Source of the DNA: Pholiota molesta
Lineage: Eukaryota > Basidiomycota > Agaricomycetes > Agaricales > Strophariaceae
Direction: 5' to 3'
NCBI GenBank assembly: GCA_014925825.1
Contig: JACGCK010000301.1
Coordinates: 1-47,489 of the forward strand
DNA length: 47,489 nt
Below are positions 23,890 through 34,162 of the stretch, one piece after another; position 1 is the first letter of the stretch; every line of letters begins with the position of its first letter. The notes under the pieces were generated by a model, which worked only from the letters and a program-made list of their open reading frames with translations, had not been told where the DNA came from and did no database searches. The position numbers were made by a program, and so were the translations under genes.

Positions 23890-24882
23890 ATGGCTCGCGT
23901 ACCCCACACTAACCCTGACGGGGTTAAATCCATCGATGATCTCGTGGCGACACTATTGCTCATGGGCATAGATGTCAATAACGCGCGCAGTAAGTTTATT
24001 GTATCATATATCTCCCACATCCATCTAACAAAGACATTTTTGGTATCACCAGCCCGAGCCAATGTTTTGGCAGCGGCTGTGGCTGCGGCGAATGGCACCG
24101 GCCCCACCATTTCTGGTAAGTACTCATTATATATACCCGAGTGACTAGTATCTAACGCGTTCTCTCCCACCACCCCAGAAGATGCCGCCAGTGGCGAAAC
24201 TGCCACCACCGAGGCCATCCCCGCTCCCGCTCCTAACATAGGCAACAACACCAGTGACACTGGTGATCACGAATCCGAGGCCGATACTTTGGCCACCAGC
24301 GCTGGTGGTAAGCTTGATATCTTGATGGGTTTGAGCATAAATCTCACCGCCTGTTTCCTTGCAAAGATACCGAAGCCACTCAGGCTGGCTCTGCTAGGGC
24401 GACTTCGGCCACCTTGGATTGGGCCGATGATTGGGAAGAAGATGACGACCCGCCTAGGAGGAGCGCTCTCCAGTGGCATCCCAGCTCCGCAGCTGCCCCT
24501 GCTGCCCCTGCTGTCGCCACTGGTGCGAGCGGCGGCAGTGCCACGCTCTCGGGCAACGGCTTCCACTGCGCCTTCTGCCAACAGTTCAATACGGTTCGCC
24601 CCTCCGAGGCTTTCTATGTTGTGACCATCGGCCTCCAGGTGGGGGTGTTCACCCACTGGTACGTTTTCTACCTGCTTGTAAATGGTTTTTTTATTGATCT
24701 TGCTCAACAGGCACATTGTTCAGCCCCTCGTCTCGGGCGTGAGTGGTGCCTGCTACCGCAGGTACTCGTCCCAGGCCGCCGCCCAGGCCGCCTTCGATGA
24801 AGCTTTGGCTGCCGGCCTCGTCATGGTCGTTACTCCCAGCCCCGTCACCCTCCCCCACCCTGGCTGTGGAGGCCGCCAGTGA
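23890..24882 (+). CDS. transposon gene B1, RNase H1-type RNA:DNA hybrid-binding domain protein
   Basis: Five exons (23890-23989, 24053-24115, 24179-24307, 24367-24658, 24711-24882) give 252 codons, 251 residues. The N-terminal 130 or so residues are Ala/Thr/acidic and low complexity, with DDWEEDDDPPRR. Residues about 180-240 match the N-terminal hybrid-binding domain of RNase H1 (also in caulimovirus P6): FYVVTIGLQVGVFTHW, then HIVQPLVSGVSGACYRRYSS and AAAQAAFDEAL. The order YVV-G-GV(F/Y)T-W-V-G-(G/F)SGA-Y-(R/K)-(R/K)(Y/F) is the signature of that fold. No RNase H catalytic domain follows, so it likely binds hybrid or double-stranded nucleic acid without cleaving. Its place in the element suggests a role in transposition or protection of the element, but this is inference. 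Confidence 0.8.
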
Positions 24883-25015
24883 TCGCACATTTTTGCTACA
24901 TACTGCTCATGCTTTTGTGTAGTTGCTTACCATGTATACCGTCTGTTATTTGTCTGAAATGTACTGTGCACGTTGATCTTTGCAATATATTGTTTGTTAT
25001 TACCCAGACCTCCCT
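24883..25015. other. 3' region between convergent genes B1 and C1
   Basis: Genes B (plus) and C (minus) end facing each other with 133 bp between stop codons. The stretch is AT-rich and no clear AATAAA was noted. Confidence 0.4.
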
Positions 25016-25693
25016 TTATGCACACTGAAAACTATACTTGCCCTCCAAGTACATCTTGAAGACAGGGAGGCGGTGATCGTCCTCTAGTATAGTGCACCGT
25101 ATTTCATTAATCCAAGTGATAACCATCCGTACTTCCGTGCTAAGCTCGTTAACCTCTCCCAATTCCACACCAACCCCGACAAGTTGAAGGACTTCGTCAT
25201 GGCATCGTGTTATGGCTGTCTGTACATTGCTGAGCTGCTCAACAAGGTCATCCAGAGCTTCTGATTTGAGTGAAACCATATACTGCTGGCATGCGGTGTT
25301 GACAAAGGTTTTTGGTGATCCATTTGTAATGTTATTCAAGCGCCTTTTGAGGCGCTGGGCATGTTCCATCCAAACGGATATCGGACTACGTATCTCATCA
25401 GCGACTGGGGATTTAGCTGCGCTCTTGTGCAGTTGGACTGTACTGTGTAGTATGTAATTAGTGTATTATAGATAGTAGAGTGCCTGAGGTGTTGTATACA
25501 TCGCTTTTGTCTTCTTGTATGTTTTACGACGTTGTGCATTAATTGTGGCTTTGGATCTACAATAAATAATTAGACAAGACAGCCGGGAACTTAAGAAATA
25601 GAATGATATATACTTCTCATAGTACCGCTTACTCTTTGCGCGGTTTGCTTCGCGTTTAGCCTCAGCGGTCAGATGAATTTTGGCACGGCCCAT
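25016..25693 (-). CDS. transposon gene C1, small protein with basic N-terminus
   Basis: Three minus-strand exons (25693-25614, 25556-25500, 25442-25016) give 564 nt, 187 residues. Start MGRAKIHLTAEAKREANRAK, then SKRYYEK and a KATINAQRRKTYKK run. This strongly basic helix resembles the GRP/R-K-x-H-T-x-E-E-K-x-x-A-N-R-x-K-S-x-R motif common in agaricomycete hypothetical proteins, and is bZIP-basic-region-like in composition. The rest is helical (HAQRLKRRLNNITNG, then ALDDLVEQLSNVQTAI), possibly a coiled coil for oligomerisation. DNA binding is likely but unproven. It converges with gene B and diverges from gene D. The copy in element 2 is the same apart from one substitution. Confidence 0.7.
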
Positions 25694-26118
25694 GAGAGTA
25701 GGTGTGCAAGCATAGAGAAATCGTGTTTACCTTCGTCGCATCCTGGTGCGTCGTCTGACTTTTATTTCGGGCATCTAAACCACCAGTCCAAACTATCTTG
25801 TTCAAAAGGTATTAATCAGGAGATTCTGATTCTGATTTTTTTACAATGTATTATATACGCTATAATATCTGCTGCATTTTTCTTTCATTTAATGTTTTGG
25901 GTCTGTGCGCATTACGTCGGATTTAGTAAGCACGAGAAGCAATGGAATCCAAGAACCTGAAGGAGTCGCTTTAATTCCCCCTCCTTTTGCCCTCGAACCA
26001 CATTTTACTTTCTAGCTTCCCCCACTGTGTGTGCCACTGCGCCCAAGTTCAACTTTCTCTCGATGTGAGAATGGTTTTTTTGGTCAAGCGATTATTCTAA
26101 CGGCATGTCTAAACTTAG
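25694..26118. promoter_or_regulatory. shared upstream region of divergent genes C1 and D1
   Basis: This 425-bp stretch lies between the opposed start codons of genes C and D. The plus-strand frame 25673-25960 across it has no recognised feature. A bidirectional promoter is inferred from layout. Confidence 0.4.
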
Positions 26119-26835
26119 ATGTTCGATCTTCCGCTGCCCAAAGCGGAGGCTACCCCGGCTAACATACAAGCTCAAATTGATAAACGGCGATTTATCCACC
26201 GCATGGGACCCTACTACCTTCAAGCCCATTCAGAGGGTAAGGCAGAAGAGGTAGAATTCTTCAAAGTCGTCTTCGAGCATCACTGCATGCGATGGCCCGT
26301 GAATGCCAGGGAGTATCCGGACCTCGACTTCATGAAGGCTGACCTTGAGAACCAACGCAAGGTACGCGCCTATTATATGAGCCAATTCGTTCTGATATAA
26401 CATTTTCCAGGCTTTGATTAGATCCATCAAAGCCTGGTCTGGCTTGGGTGCCTACTCCCAGGAGCTTGAACACTGGTCCATGTTGTTCAAATCACGCACT
26501 AACAAAGTCGATAAATCACCGGATGCGAAGGCAAGAGCTTGGGTCACTGCGATCCTTATGCGATACTTACTTTCTTGTCTAGTTACCTCCTTCGGAATCA
26601 ACCAAGAACGAAGAGGGCTCGGTGAAAATTCTGGGTTCTGCGGGAAATCCGATCGACATTGTGAGTAGTTTCTCTGTCACTGCTGTGCGATATTTATGTT
26701 GTTCCTATCTAGACATCCCCTCCAGTATCACCCAAGAAAGCAGAGGGTTCTGCGAAAAACCCTATTGATGTTGTGAGTATTGAGTTGGGCGCCTATCTTT
26801 CGACTTGGGCTGACATATATCAGGCGAGTCTGTAG
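26119..26835 (+). CDS. transposon gene D1, broken by the inversion (3' exon replaced)
   Basis: Exons 26119-26361, 26411-26530, 26583-26660 and 26713-26772 encode 167 residues: MFDLPLPKAEATPANIQAQI, then a helical block (YYLQAHSEGKAEEVEFFKVV; SIKAWSGLGAYSQELEHWSM) and two similar short exons ending GNPIDI and KNPIDV. The second intron uses a GC-AG pair (GCAAGA...TCTAG). In copy 2 a fifth exon follows; here the last intron is cut at 26820 by the inversion and its natural exon lies at about 32484-32585 on the minus strand. The junction makes a new acceptor (ATATATCAG) followed by GCG AGT CTG TAG, so a protein of 170 residues with tail ASL could still be made. I do not recognise the family. Confidence 0.65.
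26814..26820 (+). repeat. 7-bp target duplication, left breakpoint of the inversion
   Basis: CATATAT directly abuts the right-end terminal repeat T2 (26821, CAGGCGAG). The reverse complement ATATATG (32586-32592) directly abuts the left-end repeat T3 of copy 2. The uninterrupted site is CATATATTGGCAG at 40220 in copy 2. Two inverted copies of a 7-bp target next to transposon ends indicate a transposase-mediated event. Confidence 0.75.
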
Positions 26836-27804
26836 TTTCAATGGATACAGCCCTTATAACTACCACAGATAGGGTGATGGATAATGTCCACTAACTATAA
26901 GGGATGTATTCCCTACCATATTACTGCCTGCCGATGGATGCAGGCATCCATCCTGCCACCTGCATCCATCCGTGCACGTGCTCAGTATCCATCCCACGCC
27001 GACACAGCCATTGGATTCGAGCTCCATTACCCCTCCACCATCGCTGCCTGCATCCATCCGACTCCATCGTGTCTCCATCCATTGCTGCCCACATCCATTG
27101 CCTCTGTTGGATCATGCTGTCCAGCCAGCTGTCCACACGTGTTCCACGTGTTTACTCCATCGCGCCTCCTGCATCCATTGCCCATGTTGGATGCAACTCC
27201 ATCCTCCCGCCCTTCCCTCGCATCCATCGCACGTGTCCCAATCCTTCCCGCCCCCGGTGCGTATCCATTCCAACTCCATATTCCTTAGCTGACCATCCCA
27301 ATCTAGGATGTTTCCTCTCTGCCGCGGTAGGAACCGCGGCTTCCCTCGTGTCAATCCGCCCGCCCTCGCACGTCCATTGCCCATATAGGATACCACATCC
27401 ATTGGGCTTGGCCGCTCTCCCCCCCTCATCCCATTTGGCCTTCGTGCATCCATTGCCCGTACACGGCCCCTCCTCCATTGGCCATTCTTGTGCCGTGCCC
27501 GCCCGCCCGCCCTCCTGTCCCGTGTGCGCCAATTCCCCCCCTCCCCCCTTGCGCTATTTGACCTTCATGCATCCATTGCGCGTACGCGCCCCATCCTCCA
27601 CTGACTACCCTTGCACAGCGCCCGCTCTCCCGGCCCACTCTCCCTGCTGCCCCATGTGCCATTTTCCTCCCCCCCCCCTTGCGCTATTCGGCCTTCGCGC
27701 ATCCATTGCCCATATAGGACACTGTATCCATTGCGTTTGGCCGCTCTCTCCACCCTCGTGCCATTATTCGACCTTCGCGTATCCATTCGCGTATCCATTG
27801 CCCA
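26821..27804 (+). repeat. terminal repeat T2 (right end of copy 1, inverted in place)
   Basis: From TCAATGGATACAG onward it is near-identical to T1 and T3. The first 17 bases differ (CAGGCGAGTCTGTAGTT against CACCAGAGTCTGCCAGG) but share the initial CA and the block GAGTCTG at the same offset. Past 27804 the sequence follows the right-end version, matching the reverse complement of 44385-45007. Confidence 0.8.
27321..27340. repeat. GC hairpin in T2
   Basis: GCCGCGGT-AGGA-ACCGCGGC, identical to the hairpin in the other terminal repeats. Confidence 0.7.
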
Positions 27805-28435
27805 CATGCCTATTCCATTGGCTATCCTTGCACTGCTTGCGCTGCTTGCGCTTGGCCCTCTCCCCCTTTGCAACAATCGACCTTCTCGCATCCATTGCCC
27901 GTACAGGGCACATATTCCATTGACCATCCTTGCGCCGCGACCGCTCTATCTCCCTCTTGCATTGTGCCTGTCATCCGCCATCACCCATCCATCACCCATC
28001 CATCACCCATCCATCACCCATATAGGATACCGCATCCATTGCGCTTGGCCGCTCTCCCCCTCATCCCATTTGGCCTGCACGTATCCATTGTCCATACACA
28101 GTCCCTCCTCCATTGACCATCCTTGTGCTGTGACTGCTCTCCCTCCCTCCTGCCCCGTGCGCCAATTCGGTCTTCGCACATCCATTGCCCATGCATGGTC
28201 CATTCTCCATTGACCATCCTTGCACCACGCCGGGGCCCGGCTCTCCATCCCTCCTGCCCTGTTCTGATCACCTGCTATTACACATCCATTGCCTGTACCG
28301 GGTGCATCATCCATTGACCATCCTTGCCCCGCGCTTGCTCTGCCGCGGTCGGATCCGCGGCTTACTCTTAGTCAATCTGCTTGCGCCGTCCGCTTACCCC
28401 TCCCCCGCACCTATCCATACGCATCCATTAGCTAT
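27805..28435. repeat. right subterminal satellite of copy 1
   Basis: ATCCATTG-rich satellite in the arrangement specific to the right end. It holds an 11-bp tandem repeat (ATCACCCATCC, about four units, 27980-28020) and a second hairpin at 28342-28361 (GCCGCGG-TCGGAT-CCGCGGC). The 28436-28556 interval is AT-rich and lies downstream of the transposase stop codon. Confidence 0.7.
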
Positions 28436-28556
28436 ATACAGCCTGCCATCTTGTATTTTTGATCCCTATATAAATCATCGCCCACCCTATCTATTGTTAT
28501 GCATCAGTTTAGACATATGCATCTAAGTACTCATGTATATATATCAATATCATCAC

Positions 28557-31500
28557 TTATACAATTTCTACCATCACCTTTGCGTCCCTTCCATCCATGG
28601 TCAGCAATCTCTCTGACAGCCCAGACCACTTCAGCTGACAAAAATCGTGCATCTTCTGTTGAATGTCCGCCTGCCGTAAGGCGTAGGCGCGTTTTCCGTC
28701 GATGACCCGAATATTTGCGGGATGCTTGCCTGAAATGGTACTCTTACTCTTGATCATTGGCGGGTCCAAAGAAAGCTCCGTCCACCAATTAGCTTGCCAG
28801 GAAAAATAAGCAAGGACCCGTCTCATCTCCTCAGCGAGAAGGAGACATTCTTCCTGCCAGCGATGTGCGCGTGCTCGAGCTCGGCACCATTCGATACGAA
28901 GGGCTACCCCGCTCCGTTAGCAGTAGTACAAAATGAAATAAACTTAACTATAACGCACCATCTTGGGTCCCTTCATCAATTCCATCACCGGCACCATGTA
29001 CTTTCCAATCCATGAGAGCAACCTATGCCCTTCGCCCCTGCCTATGTCATCCATCGATGCCAATCCCCGTACGTGTTCATCCTTTAACTCTTTGAAGGTA
29101 TTCTTCCACGTGTCAGACTCTTTGCGGAATGTTGCCAGGGCGCTCATTGCACGGCGCACGTACCGATATTTCACAACCGAAGCGCGGACACGGTGTTCGA
29201 CATTCTTGATTAGGGATTGACTTCGAGTGTTCATTGCTTGACCACGCGAATCTTTATCCTTTGATTTGTAAAGCCGAGTTCGAAGGAGAAGATGGGATCG
29301 GAGAGTGTTCAGTGTACTGTCAGCCATTGCGTACCGCAGCTGCCACTCAGCCTCGATGAGCCGCGGGTTGCACGCAACAGAGTCTATGACACTCGAAGGG
29401 AGGTATAACTGGATATCTTCAATAGCCAGTGATCCCCCTCCATCCGAAGTTGCATGAGCCCGTAATGCAGCAACCTCGGGCATGTAGAGATTCTGGATCT
29501 CACACCATGCCTCAAACTTGCGACGTAGGTAGTTGCATCGCTCCACAATCTTCGCCCGTTGGAGATCAGTTGAATGAGAGCCTAGTTCGGCTGAATCGAC
29601 GACCAGTTTGCGTCTAAGTAACAAACATGTGATGTTTGAATTGAGAAGGATACATCAAACAAATTAATGGATACGTACTGAAGATCTTCGATTTCGAGGC
29701 CTTGATAAATTAGAAGACTCGGTGATATAGCGTCATGTATCGCTGTAAATTCTCCTTTGGAAATAGCTGCAGCATCTTCTTGAGCGAGTCGAAGACGAAC
29801 TTCTTTTTCATTTATCACTGTTATACCTAATGTAAGTGGCATTTAAAACAATTGCTTTCAAAACTAACCGATTTCATTAACTTGAAATGGATTAGGATTT
29901 CGGGCACGATCCACTTCCCAGTTCAGACAGAGTGCCGTCCATTCATCTGTCGGTGCGACGGAATGATCCAGGCCATCGTTTACTTTGATTGAAAGGGCAG
30001 CGTCGAATTCAAGGAAGGCCGCGACACTTTCCTCGCGTCCCGCCAATGCTTCTGTAGTTTTTCGTACAAATGTCGGCGCTTAAAGATCGTTAGAAATAAA
30101 TAAGTACAGAAGAACCATTTGAACTTACCAATTTGTGTGATCTTCCTCCAATTACGCGCACCAAAGTGATCGTCCAATGTATCGCGGCGAGAACCAGGGC
30201 CCATTTCCTTCGTACTGGTTGCAACTGCGTTAATCTCGGACCAGCCCCGCTCCGGTGCCTCTCCATCCGTTCTACCGACGCCAGGTACCAGATTAAAAGA
30301 GAAACTCGTTTGACATTCCAGGACATGAGCCGGCAGATGAAACTTTGGGACGAGAGTGGTTAGATTCATTTGACCATCGGAAAGTGGGTTAGGGGGATAT
30401 ATTTGAACACGCTTTTCTAGGTTCCGAGACCACTGGCAAGCTATGTCATACGATACCACAAGCTGGGGGGGGTATTGATTTTCAGACTGGAAAGTAGGAA
30501 GTAATCCATGTTCACATAGCTGTATAGACTCCATTGTTAGTTGATCCATATTGGTGAAAACATTTATTACTCACCGTTCACCCTTCTGCAAGTCACCCAC
30601 TCCATTCGCCCGTTTCATGTCATGACGACCACACTCTGCCGTTCCGGTACCATTTGACGCCATCCCCTCTCCGCCTCGCTTCGATGCTGCTTTAATTGCG
30701 TCATGGTCGACACATAGGCTTTTCTCTTGACCGACGCGCGTGTCAAATTTTGAAAGGTAATCTTTGAAGCGCGTTTCTTCAACGACATAGGCGTAGCCAT
30801 GGTTAAGCCCTGGATCTCTCTGATGGTTTGACACATTAAGCCGCTTCAGGCGAAAGTTCGCATCGATAGCCACGAAAAGAGTATACAACCACCTTAAATA
30901 AACATGTATCCATTAGCAAAACCCATGGATACACCAAATAAAATTCTTACTGATCTGATTGCGGTCTTGTCTTCCAGTCAGGAGGTAGATTGATATCGGG
31001 CAGTGGACAAGCTGGGCACAATACGGCACATTCACCTTCTTTAGTGCCTTTGACGCCCGAGCTAGAATGGCCGCGACCCATGCGCTTCAATAAACGTACA
31101 TGCCTCCATTCACGAACAATCCGTAAGAAGACATGGTAGCGATCCTAAAGCCATTACAAGTCAAATGAAGCAAAAATTTCAGGAAATAAAACTATGCCTA
31201 CCGGTGGAAAATTTGTCCCCGTATTGTCCGTCCGCGCTTCTAAGGCTTTGTAAAACTCGAAAGCGGAAACCTTGGAGTTAAAGCTTAGCATTTGGAAGGT
31301 CTCGAGGACACGAAAAGTGGCTGCTGAGCGAGGATCGGTTGTCGTTGATGGAAAAAGCCGGGCCCGCAGTAATTGAGCTGTATGATGGACGGAATGTAAG
31401 CACCCACAGAAGCGCAGGGTTATTTGATGAACACCATCGCAATCGATGACCGTAAATTCATCATTGTGTGGTATTACTGGAACTGGACAGCTGGTTCCGA

Positions 31501-32312
31501 CGACGTGGCCAAGCTGCACATGTAACCCAAGGGATCTGAGCGTCGTCTTTTCAAAGAAAGAACCATTCCAGAACTATGTCATAGAAAATTAGCACTGCAT
31601 TTCAAACTTGTTACTGAAAACACGACGTACCTGAATGCGATGGTAAGGCAGGCTCTGATGGTGTGCAACGATGCATGCAGAACAGAACATTCGAGCATCT
31701 TGGCAATCTGTGCAGCGATACATTGGAGCTGATAGACAGTTGGAAGAAGCGCAGCTATCAGCGTCACTCGAGTCCCCACGTCCTTCAAGTCGAAGCAGCT
31801 CCTCTACATATCTGTCGATGTAAGGCACCCAAAGTAGTAGAGGATTATCCTAAGCGAAGTTTAATAATATTTCAATATACTGTACATTTATTCAAATGAG
31901 AACATACAGCATCTGTTCGTTTGCGTTTATGTGCAGAATCTGGAAGAATATCATCATTATCCGGAGTAACTTGCGTCGAGAGATTGGCAGATAGGCTCCC
32001 TAATCCTTCTACTTCGAGTAATCGAGTCTCGTCATCGACACGCTCAATGTCGTCCTCAGTCGGTGGGAAAAACGAACTTGATGGAACTGAAGGAGATGTG
32101 GTTGGATTTTGAACTGGATGAAAACTCCTTGGAGGTGAGGGTGGAACAGGAATGAATGAACTTGATGATTCCCCAGAGACATCATAAGATATATGGCGTT
32201 CAACACGCTGCACAGTCTCAGCCATGGGTGGTTTCATGGCTTGCTTTAGGTTGGCTGGCTTGGACTTTGTCAGTACCTCCATGATAATCTGGGGACGTTT
32301 CTTTGCAGGCAT
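28557..32312 (-). pseudogene. KDZ transposase, copy 1 (two frame lesions)
   Basis: This is the minus-strand counterpart of the copy 2 transposase at 40501-44257; see that entry for exons and domains. Start codon at 32312 (MPAKKRPQ). Two frame problems are visible. One, shared with copy 2, is an 8-base homopolymer at 30465-30472, after which the conserved frame is shifted by one. The second is private: at about 29005-29008 one base is missing relative to copy 2 (GGATTGGAAAG against GGATTTGGAAAG), so the family-typical SWIWK becomes SWIGK and the frame is lost before the last exon. As read it cannot encode a full transposase. It was inverted together with the right TIR. Confidence 0.75.
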
Positions 32313-32483
32313 CTTGATATGAACGCGAAGATGAAGTTCAGCTATGGATAATGGATACACTGAGGTTACGCTAGCATCCATTACACCGATTACCAATATA
32401 CATCTCTGATCAGATTTCGTGCTTACAGCGGCTCAGATGACCGTACAGATTTTACATAGATTTTACAAAATGGTACACTACTT

Positions 32484-32585
32484 GCCTGTGGAGGAGTTAG
32501 AAGGACCCGGCGACGTGAATATTCTAATATGTCTCGGGTTGACCTCTTCGCCCTTACTGACTTCCCCTGGTCGATTATCCTGCCA
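32484..32585 (-). pseudogene. detached last exon of gene D1
   Basis: On the minus strand this reads the acceptor TTGGCAG, then GAT AAT CGA and on to a stop: 33 residues, DNRPGEVSKGEEVNPRHIRI then FTSPGPSNSSTGK, identical to exon 5 of gene D in copy 2 (40233-40334). The inversion moved it 5.7 kb from its gene and flipped it. Confidence 0.7.
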
Positions 32586-32592
32586 ATATATG
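32586..32592 (+). repeat. 7-bp target duplication, right breakpoint of the inversion
   Basis: ATATATG is the inverted partner of CATATAT at 26814-26820. It lies immediately outside the left end of copy 2 (CACCAGAG at 32593). Confidence 0.75.
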
Positions 32593-33574
32593 CACCAGAG
32601 TCTGCCAGGTCAATGGATACAGCCCTTATAACTACCACAGATAGGGTGATGGATAATGTCCACTAACTATAAGGGATGTATTCCCTACCATATTACTGCC
32701 TGCCGATGGATGCAGGCATCCATCCTGCCACCTGCATCCATCCGTGCACGTGCTCAGTATCCATCCCACGCCGACACAGCCATTGGATTCGAGCTCCATT
32801 ACCCCTCCACCATCGCTGCCTGCATCCATCCGACTCCATCGTGTCTCCATCCATTGCTGCCCACATCCATTGCCTCTGTTGGATCATGCTGTCCAGCCAG
32901 CTGTCCACACGTGTTCCACGTGTTTACTCCATCGCGCCTCCTGCATCCATTGCCCATGTTGGATGCAACTCCATCCTCCCGCCCTTCCCTCGCATCCATC
33001 GCACGTGTCCCAATCCTTCCCGCCCCCGGTGCGTATCCATTCCAACTCCATATTCCTTAGCTGACCATCCCAATCTAGGATGTTTCCTCTCTGCCGCGGT
33101 AGGAACCGCGGCTTCCCTCGTGTCAATCCGCCCGCCCTCGCACGTCCATTGCCCATATAGGATACCACATCCATTGGGCTTGGCCGCTCTCCCCCCTCAT
33201 CCCATTTGGCCTTCGTGCATCCATTGCCCGTACACGGCCCCTCCTCCATTGGCCATTCTTGTGCCGTGCCCGCCCGCCCGCCCTCCTGTCCCGTGTGCGC
33301 CAATTCCCCCCCTCCCCCTTGCGCTATTTGACCTTCATGCATCCATTGCGCGTACGCGCCCCATCCTCCACTGACTACCCTTGCACAGCGCCCGCTCTCC
33401 CGGCCCACTCTCCCTGCTGCCCCATGTGCCATTTTCCTCCCCCCCCCCTTGCGCTATTCGGCCTTCGCGCATCCATTGCCCATATAGGACACTGTATCCA
33501 TTGCGTTTGGCCGCTCTCTCCACCCTCGTGCCATTATTCGACCTTCGCGTATCCATTCGCGTATCCATTGCCCA
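32593..33574 (+). repeat. terminal repeat T3 (left end of copy 2)
   Basis: Near-identical to T1 over 982 bp, starting CACCAGAGTCTGCCAGG; it differs from T1 mainly by length changes in C-runs and single substitutions. It is bordered on the left by the ATATATG duplication. Confidence 0.85.
33093..33112. repeat. GC hairpin in T3
   Basis: GCCGCGGT-AGGA-ACCGCGGC, identical to the hairpin in T1. Confidence 0.7.
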
Positions 33575-33930
33575 TATAGGATACCGGATCCATTGCCCTT
33601 GGCCGCTCTTTCCCCCCTTGTGCCATTTGCGCATCCATTGTGGCCTTTGCGTGTCCATTGCCCATATAGGATACGGCATCCTTCGCGCTTGGCCGCGCTC
33701 TCCCCACTTGTGCCATTCGACCTTTGTGCATCCATTGCGGCCTTCGCGACTCCATTGCCCATATAGATAACACATCCATTGCACGTGGCCGTTCTTTCTT
33801 CCCTCCCATGCGACATTCGGCCTTCGCGCATCCATTGCCCACACATGTCCCATCCTCCATTGACTATCCTTGGGCCACACCTACTCTCCGTCCCTCCCGC
33901 CCCGTTCTGATCACCTGCCATTACATTCAT
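33575..33930. repeat. left subterminal satellite of copy 2
   Basis: Counterpart of 20165-20520, with the same order of ATCCATTGCCC-type units. The AT-rich stretch 33931-34162 follows as the probable 3' untranslated region of gene A2. Confidence 0.7.
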
Positions 33931-34162
33931 ATGTAATCCAAGTAACTTAGTCTGTATATAACCCCAAGTAACTTATGCTCACGGAAACCTCATTTCCAAG
34001 AAAAATAAATATTTGACAAGAAAATATGAGCTAGTACAAGGAGCAAGAAAATACAAACATACTACAAGATTAGTTCAGAAGGTAAATAGCGTGACAAGAT
34101 AGAAAACAAGATAATAAAATAACAACATAAATCACAAAAAATTGCAAGAACGATATCAAAAA

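Larger units (their letters stand above)
19183..32592 (+). mobile_element. KDZ DNA transposon copy 1 (13.4 kb, internally inverted)
   Basis: The element begins with CACCAGAGTCTGCCAGG and is bounded on the right by the start of copy 2. Order: left TIR 19183-20164, left subterminal satellite, genes A1-D1 (20754-26835), right TIR in direct orientation 26821-27804, right subterminal satellite, transposase gene on the minus strand (28557-32312), last exon of gene D on the minus strand (about 32484-32585). Relative to copy 2, the segment 26821-32585 is inverted. Over the 6.3-kb body I count by eye only about five substitutions and seven 1-base length differences from copy 2, so the duplication is recent. 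No target-site duplication matches the two outer flanks. Confidence 0.85.

Noticed and set aside
24414..24800. 128-codon plus-strand frame overlapping gene B
   Set aside because: It is the exon 4 frame of gene B reading through the following intron; splicing to 24711 restores the hybrid-binding domain.
27980..28020. ATCACCCATCC tandem repeat considered as CRISPR-like or telomeric
   Set aside because: It has only four short units without spacers, is part of the transposon satellite, and is present in both copies. It is a local microsatellite expansion.
29582..29842. Separate small genes within the transposase region (for example 29582-29842 and 30571-30888 minus, and the matching plus frames in copy 2)
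   Set aside because: They are exons of the KDZ transposase extended into introns.
26821..32585. Assembly error as the cause of the inverted segment in copy 1
   Set aside because: Misassembly between repeats normally switches inside long identical repeats. These breakpoints lie at a 7-bp sequence and exactly at transposon termini, with an inverted duplication. An artefact is still possible, but the transposition explanation fits better.
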